A stretch of DNA of 64,000 nucleotides. Source: Hyphomicrobiales bacterium. Its GTDB lineage: Bacteria > Pseudomonadota > Alphaproteobacteria > Rhizobiales > Rhizobiaceae. The translations under genes and the position numbers were made by a program. The first letter of the stretch is position 1. Every line of letters starts with the position of its first letter. The stretch lies in assembly GCA_900471925.1 (NCBI GenBank), contig UCGV01000008.1, forward strand, positions 1 to 64,000, written 5' to 3'. Shown piece after piece: positions 1 through 7,935 of this stretch. The notes below the pieces were generated by a model, which had not been told where the DNA came from, did not search any database, and was given only the letters and a program-made list of their open reading frames with translations.

Positions 1-354
1 GGCAGCCATCTGCCGGGCGGCGACTTCCCGGTTCAGGGCTATGAGGGCGAGGTCACGAAACTCAAGACCCGTTATCCGTTCCTGACGGAGGCCCATGCCC
101 GCCGGCTCGTTCGCCGCTACGGCACCAGGGCATCTGTCATTCTCGGCAATGCCCAGAAGACGGAAGATCTCGGCCGGCTGTTCGGATCCGATCTCTACGA
201 GGCCGAGGTGCGATACCTCATCGACAATGAATGGGCGGTCACCGCTCAGGATGTGCTCTGGCGGCGCAGCAAGAAAGGGCTCTACCTCACGGCCGAGGAA
301 GCGGAAGCGCTCGACGCCTACATGGCGGCGGCACCGGTCCGCATGGCGGGATGA
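1..354 (+). CDS. glpD: Glycerol-3-phosphate dehydrogenase, C-terminal part
   Basis: This is the 3' end of a gene cut by the window start, read in frame 1 to a TGA at 352. The 117 visible residues match the C-terminal domain of aerobic, FAD-dependent glycerol-3-phosphate dehydrogenase: a GGDF segment near the start, then a helical region with an RRYG motif, and a closing part with EVRYLIDNEWA and DVLWRRSKKG, which is very characteristic of GlpD. The enzyme oxidises glycerol-3-phosphate to dihydroxyacetone phosphate at the membrane and feeds electrons to quinone. The catalytic FAD domain lies outside the window. The family call is firm. Confidence 0.9.
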   Translation, partial: GSHLPGGDFPVQGYEGEVTKLKTRYPFLTEAHARRLVRRYGTRASVILGNAQKTEDLGRLFGSDLYEAEVRYLIDNEWAVTAQDVLWRRSKKGLYLTAEEAEALDAYMAAAPVRMAG

Positions 355-557
355 TGTTCCGAAATAAGACGTATCCCCTGCCATATCCAACATTCGTAAA
401 GTATGACATCAGCAAAGACAGGCCCGGATCATCGATATCGGATGAGAATCTCGTCGCAGGCAAGCAAAAGAGCTTCCCGTTACGCATTAATCCCTCTAAC
501 ATCATTTAACCGGTCGGTACGCTCAATGCGTGCAGGCTTTTGAAGGTGAGAACCGTA

Positions 558-2516
558 ATGGACGGGTCAACCGGGGAAGTGACAGCGAACAGACTATGTC
601 TGCTCGGCAGGCCAAAGTTGTTGGCCGCCGGGAGCGAGATCGTCTTGCCGGAAAAGTCCTATTTCCTGCTGGCAATGTTAGCGCTATCGCCCGAACCATT
701 GGTGGATCGCGAAACCATTCGCTGCCAGCTCTGGCAATCCGAACTTCCCGAAAAGCGCGCCGGCAGCCTGCGCCAGCTTCTCTCGCGTATCGAGCAGAGC
801 ATTCCCGAGGGGCTGCCGCCTCTGCTTACCGCCACGCGCACCCATCTTGGCCTCGCACCCGGCTGGCAGGTCGACCTCGCTATCCTCAAGCGTAAGGACG
901 TACTCGGGCGGCACGAAAGCACCATCCTGCTCGGCGAATTGCTCGAAGGCGTCAAATCGCCGACGCAAGGCGCCGAGGACTGGCTGAGTTTCGAACGCCA
1001 GCGGATCGACGAAGCCCGCTCGGCCCATCTCGTGCGACTGCTGGAGAGCGAAGACGAGCGCCCCGACGAAGAACAGATCGCCTTTGCCAAACGGTTGATC
1101 GAACTCGATCCCGCCAATGAAATTGCCTGCCGCGCACTGATGCGCGCCCACGCCCATATGAACGACCTGGCGGGTGCCCGTCAGGCCTATCTGAAATGCC
1201 GCAGTCAGCTCAAGGACGATTTCGATATCGAACCCGGCGAGGCGACGACTGCACTTGCCCGTGAACTCGGCATCCTCTCTGCCGTCCAGCCAGCCGCGCC
1301 TGCAGAACGTCCGCGCCCGGCGTCGGAACTGCTGATCGATCCGGCCGGCCAGCCGCGCATCGTTATCCTGCCGCCGGAGAGCATCTTCACCGATCCGCTG
1401 ATGGAGCGTGTCGGCCGCGCGCTGCTCGAAGACGTCACGATCGGCCTTAGCCAGCAGCGCGGCTTCAAGGTGATTGCCGCCCATACGAGCCTGGAAATGC
1501 TGAGCCGCGCGCTTGATCCGACGCGCGTGACCGTCGGCCCGCTCGACCTTTCCTTCGACTATGCTGTCTATGTTACGATCCAGGGTCGTGACGAGGATGT
1601 CTATGCCACCTGCCGGCTAACGCGCACGGCGACCTCGGAAGTGCTCTGGGCAGTGGAAATCCCCTTCGCGATGCAGAAGATCAGCGAAGCCTTCAGCCAG
1701 CTGACCCGTCGCATCGTCATGACGCTTGCCGATACGATCGAGCGCTACGAGCTGTCTATGCCGATCGGCGATGTGCCTGCATCCGCCTACCGCCTCTACC
1801 TCGAAGGCAAACGGCTGATCGCCCAGACGGACCTGCAGCACCTGCGCCAGGCGCGTAAATGGTTCAAGTCGTCGCTCAATCGCTACGACAATTTCTCCCC
1901 GGCCCATGCCGGTATGTCCCGTGCCCTTGGCATGGAATGGCTGGTGCGCGGCATGCGCGACCGCGACCTGCTCGACGAGGCCTATAGCGCCGCAAGAATG
2001 GCGCGCCAGACCGATCCGAACAGTGGCCGCGCCTTTCGCGAACTCGGCTTCGTCGCGCTCTACCGCCGTCGCTTCGAGGAAAGTCTCGATGCGTTCCAGC
2101 AGGCTCAGGATCTCAATCCCAACGATGCCGACATCCTGGCCGATTTTTCCGATGCGCTGTCCCATGACGGCGATTTCGATCGGGCCTTGGAACTCAGCCG
2201 CGCCGCCTTCAAGCTCAATCCGCTGCCGCCTGACTACTATTACTGGAATCTCGGCGGCATCCACTTCATGCGTGAAGAATATGAGAAGGCGATCGACGCC
2301 CTCGAGCCCGTGAAATCGAAACAGGCGACAGCCCGCCTGCTTGCTGCCGCTCATGCGATGGCCGGCGATACTGCAAAAGCCGGGAATTACGCACGTGTCG
2401 TCCTGGAGAACTTCCCCGATTTCCGCAGCGACGAGATCCGCCATTTCATTCCCGACCGTGATCCGGCCTTCACCGATCCACTAATAAAAGGCCTGCAACT
2501 GGCCGGTCTTCCCTGA
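558..2516 (+). CDS. SARP/BTAD-type transcriptional regulator with TPR repeats
   Basis: This 652-residue protein has an OmpR-like winged-helix region at about residues 10-100, then a bacterial transcriptional activator (BTAD) helical domain at about 105-240 ending in the typical LKDDFDIEPGEATTALARELG stretch. A middle domain follows at about 265-400, and TPR repeats fill about 410-600 (for example the AFRELGFVALYRRRFEESLDAF region). I chose ATG 558 because AAGGTGAG lies seven bases upstream; a TTG at 540 is also in frame. It is the first gene before the peptide/YcaO/TfuA genes and is their most likely activator. That link is inferred from order and orientation only. Family members act as cytoplasmic activators that read repeats near promoters. 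Confidence 0.8.
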   Translation: MDGSTGEVTANRLCLLGRPKLLAAGSEIVLPEKSYFLLAMLALSPEPLVDRETIRCQLWQSELPEKRAGSLRQLLSRIEQSIPEGLPPLLTATRTHLGLAPGWQVDLAILKRKDVLGRHESTILLGELLEGVKSPTQGAEDWLSFERQRIDEARSAHLVRLLESEDERPDEEQIAFAKRLIELDPANEIACRALMRAHAHMNDLAGARQAYLKCRSQLKDDFDIEPGEATTALARELGILSAVQPAAPAERPRPASELLIDPAGQPRIVILPPESIFTDPLMERVGRALLEDVTIGLSQQRGFKVIAAHTSLEMLSRALDPTRVTVGPLDLSFDYAVYVTIQGRDEDVYATCRLTRTATSEVLWAVEIPFAMQKISEAFSQLTRRIVMTLADTIERYELSMPIGDVPASAYRLYLEGKRLIAQTDLQHLRQARKWFKSSLNRYDNFSPAHAGMSRALGMEWLVRGMRDRDLLDEAYSAARMARQTDPNSGRAFRELGFVALYRRRFEESLDAFQQAQDLNPNDADILADFSDALSHDGDFDRALELSRAAFKLNPLPPDYYYWNLGGIHFMREEYEKAIDALEPVKSKQATARLLAAAHAMAGDTAKAGNYARVVLENFPDFRSDEIRHFIPDRDPAFTDPLIKGLQLAGLP

Positions 2517-2575
2517 TATCAGGCCTTTTAACAAAGCCTGTAACGCTTAAATGACGCAGGCAATGCTCTTTTCGA

Positions 2576-2605
2576 ATGGTTAACGGCGGTCAGCCGCCCA
2601 ACCAT
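2576..2605 (+). promoter_or_regulatory. Inverted repeat directly upstream of the peptide gene's ribosome binding site
   Basis: ATGGTT (2576-2581) and GGCGG (2585-2589) are mirrored by CCGCC (2594-2598) and AACCAT (2600-2605) around a TCAG loop. The GGAGAG ribosome binding site starts a few bases later. As DNA it could be an operator; as RNA it would form a stem right before the ribosome binding site of the small peptide gene. The base pairing is seen directly; the role is inferred. Confidence 0.5.
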
Positions 2606-2616
2606 ATGGAGAGATC

Positions 2617-2760
2617 ATGAAGACCGTTGAAACCAACGCTGCAGTCCAGGCCCCCGCACTCCGTTTCTCTGCCGCCGCCAAGGCATCCATCAAGCAGGAC
2701 GAACTCACCGTTTCGGCAAATGGCCTCGAAAGCCTGACGCATGCCCTGAGGTTCCGCTAA
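2617..2760 (+). CDS. 47-residue candidate RiPP precursor peptide
   Basis: A short ORF with ATG at 2617, preceded by GGAGAG, and TAA at 2758-2760, thirteen bases before the YcaO gene. The 47-residue product is alanine-, serine- and threonine-rich, has no cysteine, and carries the tetrapeptide ALRF twice, at residues 14-17 and 43-46, the second followed by the C-terminal Arg. The middle (residues 25-34) is more polar and could be leader-like. Its size, good ribosome binding site and position directly ahead of YcaO and TfuA make it the obvious substrate candidate. There is no leader motif that I recognise, so precursor status rests on context. It could also be a small non-modified protein co-transcribed with the enzymes. 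Confidence 0.65.
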   Translation: MKTVETNAAVQAPALRFSAAAKASIKQDELTVSANGLESLTHALRFR

Positions 2761-2773
2761 GGGCCCGATCAGC

Positions 2774-4036
2774 ATGTCTGCTTTGGCCGACCTCGAAACG
2801 CTTGCCGCTGACCTCAACAGATCATCGGCAGGCGTAAACAGCTACCACGACCGGTCGATGACCCCGGCGCAGACCTTTGCGGCGATCAAGCCGCATCTGC
2901 GCGAATTCGGCATCACCCGTGTCGGGTTGCTGACCGGCCTTGACGTGCTGAACATTCCCGTTGCCTTCGCCACCCGACCGAACAGCCACACGCTGTCGGT
3001 CTTCCAGGGCAAGGGTATCGACAAGGAAGCGGCGATGACCTCGGCGGCCATGGAGGCGATCGAGACCCGCATCGCCGAAATCGCCCCGGCCGATCTGACA
3101 CTGGCCAGTGTCGAGACCATGAAGGCAGAGCGGGCGACTATCATCGACCTCGACAGCGTGGCGCGCTGCGCGCCCGAGGAAATCGGTACCGGCCAGATCC
3201 CCTGGTGCTCCGGCTTCGATCTTCTGTCAGGCAGTACTGCTTTCGTGCCCTGGTGGCTGGTCGGGCTCGACCATCGCGGCGAGCGTCCGCCAGGTTTCGA
3301 ACAGTCAAGCGATGGACTTGCCTCCGGCAATACGCCGGCCGAAGCCGTGCTGCATGGCTTATGCGAACTCGTTGAGCGCGATGCCTGGGCTCTCACCCAG
3401 CTCAAATCCCCCGAACAGTTGAAACAGAACCGCATCGATCCGCTCGCCTTCGGCGATGCTGTGATCGACGTGATGGTCGATCGTATCCGTCAGGCCGGCA
3501 TGCGCCTGCTGCTGATCGACATGACGACCGATATCGGCGTTCCCTCTTTTCTCGCTATCATCATTCCCGGCAATCTTTCCGATCGCGTCGATGCCCGCTG
3601 GGCGCAGGTCTGCGGCGGTTGCGGCTGCCATCCCGATCCGGTGCGCGCGGCCCTTCGCGCCATTACAGAAGCGGCCCAGAGCCGGTTGACCGCGATTGCC
3701 GGCAGCCGCGACGATTTTTCGCCGAAGATCTACCAGCGGATCGACCACAGCGCCGGCATGCGTCAGGTGGTCGAACTCTGCAATGATGACGCGGCTTTGA
3801 AGATCTTCCCGATGCGACAGCAGCGCCCGGCGACGATCCAGGACACGATCCGCCACATTGCAGGCCGGCTGCGGGCGGCGGGCATTACCCAGATCATAGC
3901 GGTGCCGTTCGCCCATCCTTCGCTTCCGGTGTCGGTCGTGCGCGTCATCGTGCCGGGCCTAGAGGTCGATATCAGCGGTCAGTATATCCAGCTTGGCCTG
4001 AGAGCCGTCAATGTCATCCGGGAAGCCGCGGCATGA
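2774..4036 (+). CDS. YcaO-family ATP-dependent peptide-backbone modifying enzyme
   Basis: The 420-residue protein has the YcaO ATP/Mg-binding elements: AAMEAIE at about 91-97, CELVER at about 197-202 and TEAAQSR at about 298-304. YcaO enzymes phosphorylate a backbone amide oxygen with ATP, making azolines from Cys/Ser/Thr or, together with TfuA, thioamides. The C-terminus does not end in the proline-rich tail found in azoline-forming enzymes that work with an E1-like partner, and no such partner is encoded here. A cysteine cluster (CGGCGC, about 280-285) is unusual. The gene overlaps tfuA by four bases (ATGA), so the two are translationally coupled. The family is certain; thioamidation is inferred from TfuA. 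Confidence 0.9.
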   Translation: MSALADLETLAADLNRSSAGVNSYHDRSMTPAQTFAAIKPHLREFGITRVGLLTGLDVLNIPVAFATRPNSHTLSVFQGKGIDKEAAMTSAAMEAIETRIAEIAPADLTLASVETMKAERATIIDLDSVARCAPEEIGTGQIPWCSGFDLLSGSTAFVPWWLVGLDHRGERPPGFEQSSDGLASGNTPAEAVLHGLCELVERDAWALTQLKSPEQLKQNRIDPLAFGDAVIDVMVDRIRQAGMRLLLIDMTTDIGVPSFLAIIIPGNLSDRVDARWAQVCGGCGCHPDPVRAALRAITEAAQSRLTAIAGSRDDFSPKIYQRIDHSAGMRQVVELCNDDAALKIFPMRQQRPATIQDTIRHIAGRLRAAGITQIIAVPFAHPSLPVSVVRVIVPGLEVDISGQYIQLGLRAVNVIREAAA

Positions 4037-4779
4037 AGATACTGTTCGTCGGTCCGAGCCTTGCAAGCGAGATTGCGGATGCGTGTAAGCAACATCCCGA
4101 TATCGATTTTCGTCCGCCTGCCGCCTGCGGCGATGTTCTGAGGGCCGTGCATGAAGGGGCGACCGCGATCGGCCTGATCGATGGCTATTTCGGCGATTTG
4201 CCCTCCGTCTGGCACAAGGAAATTCTCTTCGCGCTGGAAAAGGGCGTCGCCATTGCGGGCGGCTCCAGCATGGGGGCACTGCGCGCTGCCGAATGTTCCG
4301 CCTTCGGCATGGTCGGCATCGGCTCGATCTACGAGGATTACGAAGCCGGCGATCTCATGGATGACGAAGCCGTGGCGCTGGTCCATGCGCCGCAGGAACT
4401 TGGCTGGCTGCCGCTCTCTGTTCCCTGGGTCGATTTCGAACCGACCATCGAAGGCCTTTTTGCCAGGGGAGAGATAACCACAAGCGAGCGCAAGAAGCTC
4501 CTGCTTGCTGGTCGCTTCCTGCATTTTTCCGAGCGCACCTATGCCAAAGTAGTCGAAGAGAGCCACTTTGCCCGCAAGCCCCGGCGCGACCTCATCCTGG
4601 CGGCAATCCGTGCCAACCGCGTCGAGCGTAAGCGCGCCGATGCGCGACTGGTGCTGTCCTGGCTGGAGAAGGGCGAATTTGCGTCAACCAAGCGTGACTG
4701 GAGCTTTGCAGCAACCTCGCATTTCGATCTGCTGCAGACCGAAGTCACGCAGCAGATGCGCCCTGTAACGCTCGAATAA
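4033..4779 (+). CDS. tfuA: TfuA-domain protein, YcaO partner
   Basis: A 248-residue protein with the TfuA core at about residues 48-90: a GYFGDLPSVWHKEIL stretch followed by GVAIAGGSSMGALRAAE, the most conserved family signature. TfuA was named from the trifolitoxin locus of Rhizobium leguminosarum. In archaea and in thiovarsolin-type clusters TfuA works with YcaO to install thioamides, probably by delivering sulfur. The start codon lies inside the stop of the YcaO gene, which supports a stoichiometric complex. No transporter or peptidase follows, unlike an exported bacteriocin cluster. Confidence 0.92.
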   Translation: MKILFVGPSLASEIADACKQHPDIDFRPPAACGDVLRAVHEGATAIGLIDGYFGDLPSVWHKEILFALEKGVAIAGGSSMGALRAAECSAFGMVGIGSIYEDYEAGDLMDDEAVALVHAPQELGWLPLSVPWVDFEPTIEGLFARGEITTSERKKLLLAGRFLHFSERTYAKVVEESHFARKPRRDLILAAIRANRVERKRADARLVLSWLEKGEFASTKRDWSFAATSHFDLLQTEVTQQMRPVTLE

Positions 4780-4838
4780 CGGTCCAACGCCGAAGATGCG
4801 TTCGGTGGAGATTCCACTGTTGTTGAGGGCGGGAAACG

Positions 4839-5105
4839 ATGTTCGAAAAACGGGAAGAGGGTGCCAGCAGAGAATACGCAAGGCTCTTCCGGCTGCTGTC
4901 GGCAGCCAAGGACGAGGCTGAAAAGCTTCAGCTGCGCAATCTCATGCACCTGACAAACATGGCGCTGCTGCAGGTCGTCATCGATTGGGACGGCATCGAT
5001 CCAGACAGGGAACTCGATGCGAACCTCGAAAAACTCGTCGGCAGCAAAGCCAAGATTGCAATGAAGGACGCTGGCGAAAATCTGATCGTGATCGATCGCC
5101 ATTGA
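4839..5105 (+). CDS. Small hypothetical protein downstream of tfuA
   Basis: An 88-residue protein starting at ATG 4839, 59 bases after tfuA and in the same direction, with GGCGGG upstream as a modest ribosome binding site. It is charged and probably helical in its first half (residues 1-40), with a short hydrophobic stretch around LTNMALLQVVIDW (about 43-55). No signal peptide, cysteine motif or family I recognise. Position makes it a candidate accessory protein of the YcaO/TfuA locus. Confidence 0.6.
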   Translation: MFEKREEGASREYARLFRLLSAAKDEAEKLQLRNLMHLTNMALLQVVIDWDGIDPDRELDANLEKLVGSKAKIAMKDAGENLIVIDRH

Positions 5106-5150
5106 TCCAAATACCGGTGCGACTGAGCGCTTGAAAATCAGGCCGACGGA

Positions 5151-5558
5151 TTATTCCGCTGCGTCGGCTTCCATCTGCTCGGTGCTGGCGATTGCCTGAA
5201 CGAGCTTGAGGATTTTCTTGCGAAGCTGCTCATTCTTGATCGAGAAGAAAGCAGCGTTGAGCTGGACGCCTTCACGCGAGATAATGAATTCTTCGCTCGG
5301 GGCGGGATTATCATTGGCGTTGCCGGCTGGTGCCGTCAGGTCGTCGAAGAAAGTTCTGACATCGACGCTGAGTGCGCCGGCGATTTCGACGAGCATGCTG
5401 GCGGAAACACGATTGGAGCCCTTTTCGTATTTCTGGATCTGCTGGAAGGTCACGCCAACACGATCGCCCAGTTCCGTCTGAGAAACCTTTCTCAGCAGTC
5501 GCTGTATGCGGATCGTCTTGCCGACGTGAACGTCCACGGTATGCGGTTCTTCTTTCAT
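5151..5558 (-). CDS. XRE-family HTH regulator
   Basis: A 135-residue protein with a Cro/C1-type helix-turn-helix at about residues 10-65; QTELGDRVGVTFQQIQKYEKGSNR contains the classic XRE recognition segment. The N-terminal HVGKTIRIQR and the general layout resemble the PraR-like group of rhizobial regulators. I set the start at 5558 because AGGAGGG stands 8-10 bases upstream; an in-frame codon at 5588 has no such site. The C-terminal third (after about residue 75) is acidic and lacks a recognised domain. It converges on the tfuA-side small gene, so it may or may not control that locus. Confidence 0.8.
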   Translation of the reverse strand: MKEEPHTVDVHVGKTIRIQRLLRKVSQTELGDRVGVTFQQIQKYEKGSNRVSASMLVEIAGALSVDVRTFFDDLTAPAGNANDNPAPSEEFIISREGVQLNAAFFSIKNEQLRKKILKLVQAIASTEQMEADAAE

Positions 5559-5886
5559 CTGATATTCCCTCCTGCGGAAACCGGCCAAACAACTTACACG
5601 GCCGGCAACGACAACTTTTAGCCGAGTTAGATCAACCTAGCAATTGTTTGGATGGTATTTCGGCTGAGCCAAAACATCGCGCCATCCGAGAGCCCTTACG
5701 GATTGCACGTGGTAACAGATCACCTCAAACTAGAATTCCGCCGGACTCGGTCTGAAAGCGTGAATTCGCAGGCGCTAAAGCCTGTCGCGATCCCTCAGTC
5801 TCGCTGGAGACGCCTTCAATTTTTTCTGCACATGTCGCCGTCGCAGACCACTTCACACTTTTGTGCGATGTGCACTCACAATAAAT
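5559..5886. other. Intergenic region, no gene seen
   Basis: These 328 bases separate the start of the XRE regulator from the end of the lactonase-family gene. The XRE promoter should lie in the left part. The open frames crossing it lack ribosome binding sites and coding character. I see no RNA gene or repeat. Confidence 0.5.
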
Positions 5887-6711
5887 TCAGAGCTTCCAAA
5901 GCCGCTCAGCATTGGCGTGAAGGAGTTTCGAACGCTCTGTCTGTCCGGTGCCGGACAACACGGCCTGCGTGGCCGCAACCCAGGTTGAAAGCCCATCTGC
6001 CAGCGTGCAGACCGGCCAGTCGCTGCCCCAGACGACACGATCCCAGCCGAAGCTTGAAATGACATGCTCGATATAGGGCCTGAGATTTTCCGCCGTCCAG
6101 CTTGCCGGATCGGCATTGGTGACGATGCCGGAAATCTTGGCGATCACGTTCGGCCGGCGGGCAATCTCGGTTATGCCGCGGCTCCAGGGCTCGAAGGCAT
6201 CGGACTTGATATCCGGGTTGCCGCAATGATCGAGCACGAACTGTACATCGGGTGCCGCATCGGCAAGTGCGGTCACCTTGGCGACCTGATGCGGCAGGGT
6301 GCAGAGGTCGAAAGTCAGGCCGGTGCCGGCAAGACGCCTGATATTCTCGCGGAAGAGCGCGCCATCCGACATATCGTCAGGCACGACATGCAGAACCCGC
6401 CGGAAGCCCTTCACAAAGGGGTCGGCTTTCTGACGTTCCAGATAGCTGGCGAAACCCTCCTCCTCCGGCCGGCAGGAGACGATGGCGCCAGCCACCAGAT
6501 CGCCGAGGCGAGCGACATAGTCGGTCTCGGCCTGCATGATGACGGGATCGACATCCACCTCCATGTGCAACACTTTGGCGATGCCGCAGCGCTTGGCCTC
6601 AGTCGCATAGGTCCGGTAGAGAAAGTCGTGGTCGAGTGCCGGTACATTGGCGAGCCAGGGATAGCTCAGCGCCGACCGGTCGATGACATGCAGATGTGTA
6701 TCGATGAACAC
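5887..6711 (-). CDS. Amidohydrolase-family lactonase (L-fuconolactonase-like)
   Basis: A 274-residue metal-dependent hydrolase of the amidohydrolase-2 (PF04909) type: FIDTHLHVID at the N-terminus gives the HxH metal ligands, and the C-terminal WGSDWPVCTL carries the conserved Asp. I chose GTG 6711, which has GGAGG eight bases upstream; the TTG at 6726 lies before that site. The neighbours (IclR regulator, a ketodeoxyfuconate-type dehydrogenase and fuconate dehydratase) suggest hydrolysis of L-fucono-1,4-lactone or a related sugar lactone. A second family member sits at 18.8-19.7 kb. It reads in the same direction as the IclR gene, 78 bases downstream of it. Confidence 0.8.
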   Translation of the reverse strand: MFIDTHLHVIDRSALSYPWLANVPALDHDFLYRTYATEAKRCGIAKVLHMEVDVDPVIMQAETDYVARLGDLVAGAIVSCRPEEEGFASYLERQKADPFVKGFRRVLHVVPDDMSDGALFRENIRRLAGTGLTFDLCTLPHQVAKVTALADAAPDVQFVLDHCGNPDIKSDAFEPWSRGITEIARRPNVIAKISGIVTNADPASWTAENLRPYIEHVISSFGWDRVVWGSDWPVCTLADGLSTWVAATQAVLSGTGQTERSKLLHANAERLWKL

Positions 6712-6789
6712 GCTCTTTTCCTCCAAAGAGTGGTTGGCAGCAACCTATCCCTGGTGAATGGATTGTTCAAATAAAAATTCTGGTGTGAT

Positions 6790-7575
6790 CTAAGGTGCAG
6801 TTGCGATCGTAGCGCCGGCGAGAGCGGAAAGCTCGGCCGCGGTCTTCTGAACCATGGCGATCGCTTGGGTGATATCAGGTGCCGCTGGTGCGTTGACGAG
6901 TGCAATATAGGGGCAGGTAAGTGCGGCAATGCCGCGTCCGTCAGGTCCCAGAACCGGTGCCGAGAGATTATAGACGCCGGCCGTCTGGGCGCTCGCCATC
7001 ATTTCGTAGCCGCGCTCGCGGATCTGGTTCAGCCGCTCGTAGAATTCGCCGCCGAGATCGACCTCCTCGCGGCTGCGCACATGTTCCGAGATCATCATCT
7101 CCCGCTCCTCGTCGCTGCGGAAAGCCAGCAGCACATGGCCGGAGCCGGTGTCGAAAAGGCTGATATGAGAGCCGACACGGATCGACAGGCCCCAGTAGTC
7201 GGGCGCTTCCTGCTGGGCGATGACGACGGCAGAGCCCCGGTCGAACACTGCCAGATGGTTTGCCTGACGGGAGCGCTGCGCAAGATCGCGCATCAGCGGC
7301 GTCGCATAGGAGGCAAGCCGGCGGACTGGCGGATGCAGCTGCGCCAGTCCGAAAAGTTTCAGTGTCAGGGAATAACGGTCGCCATCGAGCCGTGTGACGT
7401 AACCGCGCTTCACCAGACGGTCGAGCATACGGTAGAATTCGTTCGGGCTGCGCTCCAGCCGCTTGGCGATTTCGGCCTGTGTTAGGCCGCTATCGACGCC
7501 GGCCAGAAGTTCGAGAATGTCGAGACCTTTGTCGAGCGCCGGAGCGCGATAGCGATCTGCCTCTTCGGTCTCCAT
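6790..7575 (-). CDS. IclR-family transcriptional regulator
   Basis: A 261-residue regulator with an N-terminal winged helix at about residues 10-75 (ALDKGLDILELLA, then the LTQAEIAKRLERSPNEFYRMLDRLVKRGYV recognition region) and a GAF-like ligand-binding IclR domain to the end. The start at 7575 has GGAGGGAAG just upstream; the same frame stays open much further upstream but that is the antisense of the next gene. It is divergent from the SDR/fuconate dehydratase pair, with an inverted repeat in the shared upstream region, so it likely controls both directions. The effector is probably a fucose-pathway intermediate (inferred). Confidence 0.88.
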   Translation of the reverse strand: METEEADRYRAPALDKGLDILELLAGVDSGLTQAEIAKRLERSPNEFYRMLDRLVKRGYVTRLDGDRYSLTLKLFGLAQLHPPVRRLASYATPLMRDLAQRSRQANHLAVFDRGSAVVIAQQEAPDYWGLSIRVGSHISLFDTGSGHVLLAFRSDEEREMMISEHVRSREEVDLGGEFYERLNQIRERGYEMMASAQTAGVYNLSAPVLGPDGRGIAALTCPYIALVNAPAAPDITQAIAMVQKTAAELSALAGATIATAP

Positions 7576-7659
7576 TCTTCCCTCCTGTGAATAGCATTCT
7601 GCATATACGCAGACGCAGGCACGGAAAAGAAAAAGTTCGCGCTTGACCATAGGGGCATC

Positions 7660-7684
7660 GTCTGTTTGTCTATAAACAGACAAA
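7660..7684. promoter_or_regulatory. Overlapping inverted repeats, candidate IclR operator
   Basis: GTCTGTT (7660-7666) is mirrored by AACAGAC (7675-7681), and the overlapping TTTGTCT (7665-7671) by AGACAAA (7678-7684). This sits about 85 bases upstream of the IclR start and 250 bases before the divergent dehydrogenase gene. The symmetry is seen directly; binding by the adjacent IclR protein is inferred. Confidence 0.5.
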
Positions 7685-7935
7685 TTAAATCTGATTATGT
7701 CGTTCGGCATGGGTTCTGAAGCCGAACGACCGCAGTTCCCGAAAAGCTCGCCAAGGCGAGACAAAAAAAGGATAACGGGAGAGGGAGGAAGGCCATGCAT
7801 TGCATGGAGATCGTGACCGCCTGCACGAACGCCATACTGCCTTGTCAGGCACGTTGCCGTGCGGCCTTCATTCTGACCGCTCCTTTCCAGATATTTCCAA
7901 CTCCACCGCAGCAATTCCCTTGAAGAGGCCATGAC

